A stretch of 64,000 bases of DNA from Methanoflorens sp963701995 (GTDB lineage: Archaea > Halobacteriota > Bog-38 > Methanoflorentales > Methanoflorentaceae). A model generated the notes under the pieces. The model had not been told where the DNA came from and ran no database searches. It saw nothing but the letters and a program-made list of their open reading frames with translations. Position 1 is the stretch's first letter, and each line of letters starts with the position of its first letter. A program made the position numbers and the translations under genes. The stretch covers positions 1 to 64,000 of the forward strand of contig OY969693.1 in assembly GCA_963701995.1 (NCBI GenBank), written 5' to 3'. Shown in pieces: positions 15,542 through 22,863 of the stretch.

Positions 15542-17547
15542 TGCACCTCATCGTGACCGAGAAAGATATCGCGGCGAAGCGGATCGCCGAGATTCTCTCT
15601 GACGGAGCAGCATCAGCAACCAAAGTCGCCAGCGCTAACGCGTATCGCTTCAATAGCACGACCGTGCTAGGCCTGAGGGGGCATATTGTCAAGCTCGACT
15701 TTCCAGAGGAATACCGCGACTGGAAGACAAACCTTCACGAGCTAATCCGGGCTGACGTCGTCACCGTTCCCACGCACAAGACCATCGTGTCAGGACTCAA
15801 ACGGGCCGCCAAGGATGCCGACCGGGTGACCATTGCGACTGACTTTGACACGGAAGGCGAACTCATCGGTTTGGAGGCGTGCGCGATTGTCAAGTCCGTC
15901 AAGGACGTCGGGGTGGACCGCGTGCGGTTTAGCGCAATGACTCCCATTGAGGTCAAACGCGCGTTTCGATCGCCAACCAGAATTGACCTTAACCTCGCTC
16001 ATTCCGGAGAGGCACGGCAGGCGGTGGACCTCATTTGGGGTGCTGCGCTCACGCGCTTCATATCGACGGCTGCGAAGCGACTTGGCAACCGCTTCTTGTC
16101 TGCGGGACGCGTACAAAGTCCGACGCTCGCGCTGATCGTCGATCGCGAGCGAAGAATTGCACAATTCGTGGCAGAGTCATACTGGGAAATATATATTGAC
16201 CTCAGCACGAGCAGCGAAACGTTTCACGCAAAGCACCAAGCAGACCGATTTGGAGACAAAGCGAGCGCAACGGCGGCGGCACAAAACATCGGCGACACGG
16301 CCACCGTCGTTACGTTTGCCAAATCCGAACGAGTGGACGCCCCCCCGAAACCCTTCAATACGACCGAGTTTCTCGCCGCAGCAACCGCGCTTGGTATTTC
16401 AGCAAGCCGCGCTATGGAAACGGCGGAGCGCCTCTACACGGCGGGATGGATAAGCTATCCGCGCACGGACAACACAGTCTATCCAAATGAGCTCGATCTC
16501 CGCCTCTCAGTGAGCATGTTTAGAAGCGGTCCATTCGCTGAGAATGCTCGCTTGCTGCTACAAAAGGAGCAACTGGTCGCCACCCGAGGTAAAAAGCAAA
16601 CGACCGACCATCCGCCGATCTATCCCACGATGCGCGCCACACAAGCTGATCTCGAGCCACAGAGTTGGAAGGTGTACGAGCTTGTTGTGCGACGGTTCTT
16701 TGCAACGCTCTCCGACCCAGCGCGATGGTGCACGAAAAAGGTCACGCTGAACTCCCAGGGAGAGCCGTTCAGAGCGACTGGGCTCGAACTTTCACATCAA
16801 GGCTGGCGCTATCACTACCCGTATGCACAGACGCAAGAGCGTTACCTCCCTGACCTTCGCGAGGGCGACGTTCTCACTGTCACGAACAAACAGCTTGTGG
16901 AGAAGGAGACGCAGCCGCCGCAGCGATGGGGACAAGGCCAGTTGATCAAGAAGATGGAAGAGCTCGGGTTGGGGACGAAAAGCACCCGCCACGAGATCAT
17001 CAAGAAACTCGCTCAGCGGGGCTATGTTGACGTGAATCCCCTTCGTCCCACTGGTATCGCGTGCAGCGTCACGCAATCGCTCGAACGCTACGCCCCCACA
17101 ATCACGAAACCTGAGATGACCCGACTCCTCGAAGAGGAGATGGAGAAGGTCAAAGCGGGAACGCTGTCAAAGGAGTTTGTGGTGGTAAACTCGAGGGACA
17201 TTCTCGATAAGGTCTTGAGCACGCTCGATGAGCAACTCGACGAGATTAGCATATCGCTGCAAGAAGGGCTACGCGGAGATGCGACCGTTGGGACGTGCCC
17301 TCAGTGCAGCTCGGATCTCGTCGTACGTCGCTCAAAACGGGGCGGACGCTTTGTGGGGTGCAGTGGATATCCGCAGTGCACCTTTGGACTCCCACTGCCG
17401 AAATCAGGAAGGCTGCGCATAACTGCGCGCAAGTGCAAACAACACGACATGCGACTTATCAAGGTACAAAGCGGCAAGCGATTTTGGGATCTCGGCTGCC
17501 CGCAATGCAACTACAGCAACTGGAAAGAAAAGAACAAGAGCGCGTAA
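15541..17547 (+). CDS. topA: Archaeal DNA topoisomerase I (type IA)
   Basis: 668 aa. The TOPRIM domain begins MHLIVTEKDIAAKRIAEIL and includes TDFDTEGELIG, the acidic Mg2+ site. GRVQSPTLALI and the active-site block WISYPRTDNTVY (the Tyr forms the DNA link) are intact. SGEARQAVDLIWGAALTRFI is the conserved region between them. The C-terminal 100 residues hold two zinc ribbons: CPQCSSDL...GCSGYPQC and CKQH...CPQCNY. It relaxes negative supercoils. Start and stop overlap with gatB (the G-A-T-G junction), so the two are translationally coupled. Confidence 0.95.
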   Translation: MHLIVTEKDIAAKRIAEILSDGAASATKVASANAYRFNSTTVLGLRGHIVKLDFPEEYRDWKTNLHELIRADVVTVPTHKTIVSGLKRAAKDADRVTIATDFDTEGELIGLEACAIVKSVKDVGVDRVRFSAMTPIEVKRAFRSPTRIDLNLAHSGEARQAVDLIWGAALTRFISTAAKRLGNRFLSAGRVQSPTLALIVDRERRIAQFVAESYWEIYIDLSTSSETFHAKHQADRFGDKASATAAAQNIGDTATVVTFAKSERVDAPPKPFNTTEFLAAATALGISASRAMETAERLYTAGWISYPRTDNTVYPNELDLRLSVSMFRSGPFAENARLLLQKEQLVATRGKKQTTDHPPIYPTMRATQADLEPQSWKVYELVVRRFFATLSDPARWCTKKVTLNSQGEPFRATGLELSHQGWRYHYPYAQTQERYLPDLREGDVLTVTNKQLVEKETQPPQRWGQGQLIKKMEELGLGTKSTRHEIIKKLAQRGYVDVNPLRPTGIACSVTQSLERYAPTITKPEMTRLLEEEMEKVKAGTLSKEFVVVNSRDILDKVLSTLDEQLDEISISLQEGLRGDATVGTCPQCSSDLVVRRSKRGGRFVGCSGYPQCTFGLPLPKSGRLRITARKCKQHDMRLIKVQSGKRFWDLGCPQCNYSNWKEKNKSA

Positions 17548-17587
17548 AAAGCACGGCGCCAGGCGCCGGTGGGTGCTGCGCACGCGG

Positions 17588-18331
17588 TTAGTGCTGTATT
17601 ACGCGGACAAAGCGTGCGATCTTGTCTTCGATGTCAACGTCCTCTTCGATTGCCGTGCCCGTTACGATGACATCCGCTCCCGCCTTCGCGAGCAACTCAG
17701 CCTGTTTGTCGGTGCGTATCCCACCGCCGACGATAAGCCTTGTATCATCTATAGCTGCTTTTACCGCCTTCACCATTTCTGGGGGAACCGTATCCGGGAC
17801 ACCAGACCCTGCCTCAAGGTAGATCCATCGCATCCCAAGATATTTTCCTGCGAGCGCGTATGCGGCGGCGATCTCGGGTTTGTTGCGCGGAATCAAACGC
17901 GCGTCACCTATCCAACCAACGGTGCCTCCCGGTTCGACGATGATGTACGCTACAGGAATCGGCTCTATTCCATAGCTTTTGACAAAAACGGCACCGAGCG
18001 CTTGGTTTGTACTGAGATACGCTACGTTCCTTGAGTTCATAAGGCACAAGAAAAACATCGCGTCGGCCGTTATACACAGACTCCCTACGTCTGAAGGGAA
18101 GATGATAGCAGGGACGCCCGTGCTACCTTTAATTTCCGATACGGTACACTCTAGGCCACGCCCCCCGACGCCTACGGAGCCCCCCACAAGAACCGCAGTC
18201 GTGCCTCCCGCCGTGGCGCTCCGTGCAATTCGCGCGGCTTCCTCTGGCGACTGTGAGTCGGGATCGATAAGCGTTAGATGTATCGTTCCTTCCTTGCTGA
18301 TCGCCTCTTCAAGGTGCTGCTCGATCCTCAA
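17588..18331 (-). CDS. Geranylgeranylglyceryl phosphate synthase family protein
   Basis: 247 aa, a (beta/alpha)8 barrel. Family blocks: HLTLIDPD near the N-terminus, GGSVGVGG, then VPAIIFPSDVG, YIIVEPGGTVGWIGDA with RLIPRNKPEIAAAYALAGKY, YLEAGSGVP, and LIVGGGIRT with ADVIVTGTAIEE near the end. This corresponds to the group II GGGP synthase that joins sn-glycerol-1-phosphate to GGPP, the first committed step of archaeal ether lipids. It ends an operon with Zn-ribbon protein, tsr3 and rpl40e, the last starting only 4 bases upstream of it. The first block is HLTLIDPD, with D where K is common. Confidence 0.88.
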   Translation of the reverse strand: MRIEQHLEEAISKEGTIHLTLIDPDSQSPEEAARIARSATAGGTTAVLVGGSVGVGGRGLECTVSEIKGSTGVPAIIFPSDVGSLCITADAMFFLCLMNSRNVAYLSTNQALGAVFVKSYGIEPIPVAYIIVEPGGTVGWIGDARLIPRNKPEIAAAYALAGKYLGMRWIYLEAGSGVPDTVPPEMVKAVKAAIDDTRLIVGGGIRTDKQAELLAKAGADVIVTGTAIEEDVDIEDKIARFVRVIQH

Positions 18332-18335
18332 TCGG

Positions 18336-18482
18336 CTAACCCCTTCGTTCCTTCGACTTGACCCTCAGGTTTTTGTAACCACATTTCCTGCATCGAGTCG
18401 CCCGTGGCGGGTTGCGGGCGTTACACCGCATGCAGATTTTGATATTCAGCAACCTTTTTTCAGCTTCTGGAAAACGTGCCAT
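18336..18482 (-). CDS. rpl40e: Large-subunit ribosomal protein eL40
   Basis: 48 aa from the ATG at 18482. The whole protein is the L40e zinc ribbon: ICMRCNARNPPRATRCRKCG, followed by YKNLRVKSKE. The four cysteines (C-x2-C, C-x2-C) bind zinc. The length equals that of other archaeal L40e proteins. It lies between tsr3 and the GGGPS gene. A TATA-like CTATATAG on the minus strand (about 18582-18590), inside the end of tsr3, may give it a promoter of its own. Confidence 0.93.
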   Translation of the reverse strand: MARFPEAEKRLLNIKICMRCNARNPPRATRCRKCGYKNLRVKSKERRG

Positions 18483-18574
18483 CAGATGTACCTCTCGCGT
18501 CGGTAGAACCATACGCCTTACAGCATTTAATCTTTCTGTTTGCGTTAACCGCAAGAACACGGATAAGAAGTCAT

Positions 18575-19078
18575 TTAGCCTTCTATATAGGCGCGCTCAC
18601 TTGCAAGCACGTCGCCGACGGTGTTCGCGCCGGCGTATTCATTGAGGGGTGCGGCGTTCAAGGTCAAAAATGTCGAACCCCATTTGAACTTGTTCAAGAG
18701 TTCTCGTGCGCGTTGCGATTCCCCGAGGACGTAGAGCGCAGCCGCCAGCGCTTCTGCCGTTGTGAGCTCGTACGGTCGCCCATAATTCACCGGATTGGCT
18801 GCTAAAAGATACGGAAGTCGTCGCCGTGTCCGCGCCCGGAAGGACTCGAACACGCGCTCACGCTGTTTCCAAGAGCAGTCAACCGCAACGAGCGTCGTCA
18901 CAACATCCGCGCGGCATAACGGAACGGACGCTGAGGGATCAAGGAGTACCGTGTGAGAGCCCCACAAGGGTCGCGGCGTCGAGAAAAGAGTTACGAGATG
19001 AAATTTAGCAAGTTTTTTGGCCGTGCACTTCTTCGGGTTACACTGCCCTGCGTGAAAGACGGACAACCGCGTGCTCAT
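18575..19078 (-). CDS. tsr3: rRNA aminocarboxypropyltransferase Tsr3
   Basis: 167 aa. Family (DUF367) blocks are all present: HAGQCNPKKCTAKKL at the N-terminus (RLI-type start), LLDPSASVPL, VDCSWKQRE, RRLPYLLAANPVNYGRPYEL with the SAM-binding loop, and TTAEALAAALYVLGE. Tsr3 transfers the aminocarboxypropyl group of SAM to a hypermodified small-subunit rRNA uridine in eukaryotes and archaea. It is transcribed with a Zn-ribbon gene (12 bases upstream), rpl40e and the GGGPS gene. Confidence 0.93.
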   Translation of the reverse strand: MSTRLSVFHAGQCNPKKCTAKKLAKFHLVTLFSTPRPLWGSHTVLLDPSASVPLCRADVVTTLVAVDCSWKQRERVFESFRARTRRRLPYLLAANPVNYGRPYELTTAEALAAALYVLGESQRARELLNKFKWGSTFLTLNAAPLNEYAGANTVGDVLASERAYIEG

Positions 19079-19090
19079 CTTCGGCGGGGC

Positions 19091-19471
19091 TTACTCGTGC
19101 GGGAAGACACGCGGGAAGACAAGATGATCGAGCTTCAACACTCGCGAAAAACCGCATTCGCCGCAGATCACATTCATCTTGTACTCGTCGAGATGGACGT
19201 TGTGGCTTGCGTGTTCTTTACAGTTCAGACATTCGCTGGTCTTCGCGAAGTCCCACGCATCATATTTCATCCCCACAGGGGCCATCGGCGGCGTATCCGT
19301 CCCATAAATTACGCTTCGTATCACATAGTGACGCTCCGCGCCACACGCCGAGCATATAACGCTGCCCTGTCTGTCCGTAATCCGCACAACTTGCGTTGCT
19401 TTTGCCTGGCAGTTAAAACAAACGACTTCTTTTTCAAACTGCCATTCTTCTGGTATTATTGTTGCATGCAT
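19091..19471 (-). CDS. Double zinc-ribbon hypothetical protein
   Basis: 126 aa from the ATG at 19471. Two similar halves each hold a four-cysteine ribbon: CFNCQAKATQ...CSACG and CLNCKEHAS...CGECG, spaced about 55 residues apart. The pattern suggests a duplicated zinc ribbon of the kind seen in archaeal transcription or RNA-associated proteins, but I do not recognise a named family. A clear TATA (CTTATATAA on the minus strand, about 19527-19535) lies upstream. First gene of the tsr3-rpl40e-GGGPS run, so a link to ribosome assembly is possible. Confidence 0.7.
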   Translation of the reverse strand: MHATIIPEEWQFEKEVVCFNCQAKATQVVRITDRQGSVICSACGAERHYVIRSVIYGTDTPPMAPVGMKYDAWDFAKTSECLNCKEHASHNVHLDEYKMNVICGECGFSRVLKLDHLVFPRVFPHE

Positions 19472-19633
19472 AGGCCCACCAGCGCTTAACACCTATGACC
19501 TAACATGTCTTTTATGCACGCTCAATTATATAAGAATATTTAAAAAAAGGTAGGTGTCCAAAAAAAGCTCAGAATGGCGGGCTTCTTTGAACGGGGAACA
19601 GTCCATTGCGGCAAAAACCGATACGACGTTGAG

Positions 19634-19936
19634 CTACATCGTACAAAACGACGCAAGCTTGTCCGCAACGTCGCCAGCAGTCCTGATAGGAAACTCGTTG
19701 GCCTTCATTTTAGAAACGTACTCGTGAAGCTCTATTTTTTGACCTTTCATCGAGCACTGCATGCTCCAGCCCTTGGGAAACACGGTCATCAGCTGTTCGC
19801 GACTCGTTATCGGGAATGGCACCTCAGCTTTCTTCAGCTCCCACACGATTTCAGCCTTGAAATTCTGAATTTCGGAGAGCGCGGGATCGATACCATAGTC
19901 CTCAAATACAGATTTCTTAGGGGGTTGTTCAGCCAT
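19634..19936 (-). CDS. MTH865-like family protein
   Basis: 100 aa from the ATG at 19936. The sequence WELKKAEVPFPITSREQLM with FPKG, and later KANEFPIRTAGDVADKLA, follows the MTH865 pattern (two helices, FPI repeats and a central charged turn). This small methanogen-associated family has a known EF-hand-like fold but no known function. The N-terminal 25 residues are an extension relative to the usual 80-residue members. No operon partner. Confidence 0.72.
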   Translation of the reverse strand: MAEQPPKKSVFEDYGIDPALSEIQNFKAEIVWELKKAEVPFPITSREQLMTVFPKGWSMQCSMKGQKIELHEYVSKMKANEFPIRTAGDVADKLASFCTM

Positions 19937-20156
19937 TATGATCGCCTCAATACAACAGATAGACTCCAAAGATGCTTATGCATCAAGCTATTTCGTAATA
20001 TGATTACACGATAGCTACTTAATAGTTTTGGAAAAAAAGCGAGTCAAACCGAGATTGGGTCTTAGTCAAAAAGTATTTCTAAAGCACTTCTCGCCTCGCC
20101 GAACCTCCTACTCAGAGGCACCAACGCTCAAAGTGCGGGCACCGTCGGCTAAACGG

Positions 20157-20582
20157 CTAGTCGAACTCGCTGTAGATTTGCTCCATCAAATTGGGAAGGC
20201 TTCCCAAGACGTCATCACACGAGATAATCCCGAGGATTTCTTGTCCGTTGAAGACGGCCAGATGATTCACCCCGGCTTTTCGAAACATCTTAGCAGCGTA
20301 CAGGATGGGCATTCCCGGGGATACGATGAAGAGTGGCTTGCTGGCCATCTCTCCCACCGTCACTTTGCCAATATCGACCTCGTCGGCGAACAAATCGACG
20401 ATATCTCTCTGGGTAATGATGCCGAATGGCTCATCCTTTTCAAGCGGCGACACAATAAACGCGTCTGTTGCGTCTTCTACCATGCGCCTTGCCGCCTCAA
20501 GGAGTGATGCACTCGGATCAATCGTCTGCGCTCTGTGCTCGATCACGTCCCTGACTTTGAGTCGCTTCACGATCCTCACCAC
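20157..20582 (-). CDS. Two-CBS-domain protein
   Basis: 141 aa. Two CBS units: VRDVIEHRAQTIDPSASLLE through FGIITQRDIVDLF (about residues 10-70), and VGEMASKPLFIVSPGMPILY through ILGIISCDDVLGSL (about 74-135). There is no catalytic domain, so this is a stand-alone CBS pair that presumably binds adenine nucleotides or SAM and regulates a partner. Monocistronic; divergent from the Orc1-like gene at 20630. Confidence 0.9.
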   Translation of the reverse strand: MVRIVKRLKVRDVIEHRAQTIDPSASLLEAARRMVEDATDAFIVSPLEKDEPFGIITQRDIVDLFADEVDIGKVTVGEMASKPLFIVSPGMPILYAAKMFRKAGVNHLAVFNGQEILGIISCDDVLGSLPNLMEQIYSEFD

Positions 20583-20629
20583 GAGTCATTACGCTAACTC
20601 CGTACATAAAAGCTCGGGCACTCTAGACA

Positions 20630-21001
20630 GTGCTGCGAGTGGAATGCAAAGGAGGAGGTGCGCAGCCTTATGCCTTCGTTAGATTTCCCGCGTGCAGCTG
20701 CAGAGAAGTCGTACGCCTCTCACCACATCAGAAGGTGTTGCTAGAAAGCGTGTATAGCAAAGAGGAAAAGCAGTCGCCAACTGAGGTTTATAGGGAATTT
20801 AACAATATTATGAGGCTCAGCGGACGTGAACAAGTCTCGCATAAGACCCTTTCAGAACTCACTGCTGAACTGGAGTTGTACGGTTATGTTGAAGTTGAAC
20901 GAAAAGGGCGCGGAAGGGGCCGTGGCGTTGATTTCTACATATCTCCGACGGGCTCAGTCGAGCGAAAGGCGTTGTTGGACGCGCTAAAAGACTTGGTTTG
21001 A
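20630..21001 (+). CDS. Stand-alone Orc1/Cdc6-type winged-helix domain
   Basis: 123 aa from a GTG at 20630 (20639 is another). From residue 28 it matches the C-terminal winged helix of archaeal Orc1/Cdc6: LSPHQKVLLESVY, TEVYREFNNIMRLSG, LSELTAELELYGYVE, then the basic wing KGRGRGRG. The AAA+ ATPase part is absent; the upstream DNA holds the CBS gene instead. A strong ribosome site (AAAGGAGGAGG) precedes an ATG at 20670 that is in a different frame and closes after 24 codons, so the true start or a frameshift is unresolved. It may bind origin or promoter DNA, or be a fragment of a replication initiator. Confidence 0.6.
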   Translation: MLRVECKGGGAQPYAFVRFPACSCREVVRLSPHQKVLLESVYSKEEKQSPTEVYREFNNIMRLSGREQVSHKTLSELTAELELYGYVEVERKGRGRGRGVDFYISPTGSVERKALLDALKDLV

Positions 21002-21046
21002 ACTAAGCCTTCCGATCAAGAAGAGTGCCTAGGACAAGGCGCTTAT

Positions 21047-21250
21047 TTAGGGGAGAAAATACGTGTGACGCCGTTCTTTCCGCTGTTCTTCCGTCTCCGC
21101 ATTTCTGAAGGACGAAACGAGGGCATCGAGTGCTTGGGTATCATCTAGCCTCGTCTCGGACTCCTCATAGACTTTTGTCTTCACTTCTGAAAGCGCACGC
21201 CTTAGCAAGTCTGCGTCGTTGCCGGTTAAAATTAGTCCGCTTTCAATCAT
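21047..21250 (-). CDS. Small hypothetical protein
   Basis: 67 aa with a strong ribosome site (AAAGGAGGG) six bases before the ATG. It is charged and helical (NDADLLRRALSEVKTKVYEE, then SFRNAETEEQRKERRHTY), without cysteines or membrane segments. I do not recognise it. Convergent with the Orc1-like gene. Confidence 0.55.
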   Translation of the reverse strand: MIESGLILTGNDADLLRRALSEVKTKVYEESETRLDDTQALDALVSSFRNAETEEQRKERRHTYFLP

Positions 21251-21462
21251 TTTTTCCCTCCTTTATCGGTGCTTTTTGCGTGCACCGCATGACATAATGC
21301 ATGATCGGTTTTTTCTGATGATGGAATTAGCGTCAAAATGACCGTCATTCCTATGGCGAGTGTTAAACTGCGTAAAAAAAGCGAAAACTTAAGTTGTAAA
21401 GGCTGAGTTTTACGTGTTGAGTTTAGCGAACAAGGCGAAAGGTATGAGCAAAAAAGAGGATT

Positions 21463-21750
21463 ATGGCAGATAAAAAGCTTTGCAGATTTTGCCACGAAAC
21501 CGTGGAACATCATGGAATGTTTTGCGTTAGCTGCGGTGCTCCTATCGAAGAGCCATCGCAAGGTGACCATGAAGCGCATGGACCCACAGCGCTACAAACG
21601 GAGTACGTACTCGATGAAATCAGAAAACTAGAGGCGCTGCGCGATCAGGGTGTAATTACAGAAAAACAGTTTCAAGACCAAAGAAGGGATTTAATCGGAA
21701 CCCTAACTGCGAATCAAAGCAAAAAAAGATTTGACCCGCATCGCTTGTAA
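21463..21750 (+). CDS. Zinc-ribbon plus SHOCT-domain protein
   Basis: 95 aa. An N-terminal zinc ribbon (CRFCHETVEHHGMFCVSCG) is joined to a SHOCT-like helix-turn (IRKLEALRDQGVITEKQFQD, then QRRDLI) at about residues 50-80. SHOCT segments are short oligomerisation or peptide-binding modules. The combination is widespread in archaea with no assigned role. Monocistronic. Confidence 0.72.
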   Translation: MADKKLCRFCHETVEHHGMFCVSCGAPIEEPSQGDHEAHGPTALQTEYVLDEIRKLEALRDQGVITEKQFQDQRRDLIGTLTANQSKKRFDPHRL

Positions 21751-21860
21751 CTGCCCCAATCTATTCGGGGGGAAACTAACAGCAGCTCAACGACACAGTT
21801 AAGCTATCATGCTACCGTTGTAGCGTTTTGATTCATGTTTTCGTCTGCGTAGGCTAACGT

Positions 21861-22061
21861 ATGATCAAAAAAGTGGCTGCGATCGTCGTGCTTGTTATTG
21901 TCGCATCGCTGTCTATAGCCGGTTGTATTGTCAACACCCCCACATCGTCGCCAACGCCAACTTCGACGCTTACACCAACGACTGATTACAGCAGCTATTT
22001 TGACAAGTGGTTTGAAGGCGGCAACGCAATCATGGAGCTGTGCAAACACCTATTGCGCTAA
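21861..22061 (+). CDS. Short lipoprotein, probably truncated
   Basis: 66 aa. A lipoprotein signal (KKVAAIVVLVIVASLSIAGC, Cys22) is followed by a Pro/Thr linker and DYSSYFDKWFEGGN. In methanogen-type lipoproteins this YSSYF...FEGGN start normally leads into a 100-residue domain. Here the frame ends 12 residues later and an adjacent frame stays open to 22218, so a frameshift or decay is likely. Exported if made. Confidence 0.5.
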   Translation: MIKKVAAIVVLVIVASLSIAGCIVNTPTSSPTPTSTLTPTTDYSSYFDKWFEGGNAIMELCKHLLR

Positions 22062-22277
22062 CCTTCAAACCTTGGAATTCTTGCATTATAACGCAAGTCC
22101 TGACTGCAACCACCCACACCCTTCCCTAGCCGTATCGCGCGCTTTTACGTACAAATACGCCTGCCAGCGTCTCATCAAAAAAATGGCGCAAGCGTCTTTT
22201 TTCCTTGTTTATTGTTGAAGAGAGCAAAAAAGGTGCTTATTCTGAGAATATTGCACCGTAACATATATCGTTGCCCA

Positions 22278-22311
22278 ACTTATATTTACATAATTAATAT
22301 TGATAAAAATG
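22278..22311 (+). promoter_or_regulatory. Promoter region of ATP synthase operon 1
   Basis: The most AT-rich DNA of this area carries two TATA-like elements: ACTTATATTTA (about 22279-22289) and TTGATAAAAATG (about 22300-22311). The second would start transcription near 22330, at the small frame 22332-22508 and upstream of atpH. Confidence 0.45.
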
Positions 22312-22331
22312 TAACACCTTGGTGACACAAT

Positions 22332-22508
22332 GTGGATAACGGTGTTATACAGCTAGTTGATAAACTGAAACAAGGAGCGGTAGACAGGTGTCGAGAGCGC
22401 GTTTTGCGCGCAGCTGAAAAGACGAAATATAGCGACCAAAAAAAGATCGAACAACACGCTCCAGATCAGGGGATAGCTGCACATCTAAAAGCGCGCCGCG
22501 GACTATAG
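22332..22508 (+). CDS. Possible 58-aa leader protein of ATP synthase operon 1
   Basis: A GTG at 22332 opens a 58-codon frame (VDNGVIQLVDKLKQGAVDRC..., ending KARRGL) that closes 25 bases before atpH. It is helical and charged, resembling the stalk subunits in composition (GAVDRCRERVLRAAEK). The TATA-like GATAAAAAT at about 22302 is placed for a leaderless transcript from this GTG. It could be a genuine small gene, a remnant of a stalk subunit, or chance. Confidence 0.3.
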   Translation: MDNGVIQLVDKLKQGAVDRCRERVLRAAEKTKYSDQKKIEQHAPDQGIAAHLKARRGL

Positions 22509-22533
22509 GGCAAAAAATGTGGTGGATTAGAGA

Positions 22534-22857
22534 ATGCCTGAAGAAGAACCTTCTGTTTTACAGCAAATAAGGAAAAAAGAGGTCGAATTAAGCGTAAGAG
22601 CAGATCAGGCCAGAAGAGATGGTGAACAGATCGTCACAGATGCTAAAAGAGAGGCTGCCGACATTTTAAAAAATGCGGAGGTTGACGGAAGAAGAACCGC
22701 AGAAAGTTGGCATAAAGAACAGCTAGCGAGCGTCCTTGAAGAAGTCGATAAACTACACAGATCCGGTGAGGATGAAGTAAAAGCTGTAAGACTGAAAGGA
22801 GAACAAAATTTGCCAAAGGCTATCGACGAAATTGTAAACGTCGTGATTTCAGGTTAG
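22534..22857 (+). CDS. atpH: A-type ATP synthase subunit H (operon 1)
   Basis: 107 aa, almost entirely one long charged helix (KEVELSVRADQARRDGEQIV, then KREAADILKNAEVDGRRTA) as expected for the coiled-coil peripheral-stalk subunit H (AhaH), which pairs with subunit E. Usual length for the family. First recognisable structural gene of the operon H-I-K-E-C-F-A-B-D; atpI begins six bases later. Its counterpart in operon 2 has the same length. Confidence 0.85.
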   Translation: MPEEEPSVLQQIRKKEVELSVRADQARRDGEQIVTDAKREAADILKNAEVDGRRTAESWHKEQLASVLEEVDKLHRSGEDEVKAVRLKGEQNLPKAIDEIVNVVISG

Positions 22858-22863
22858 ATCACT

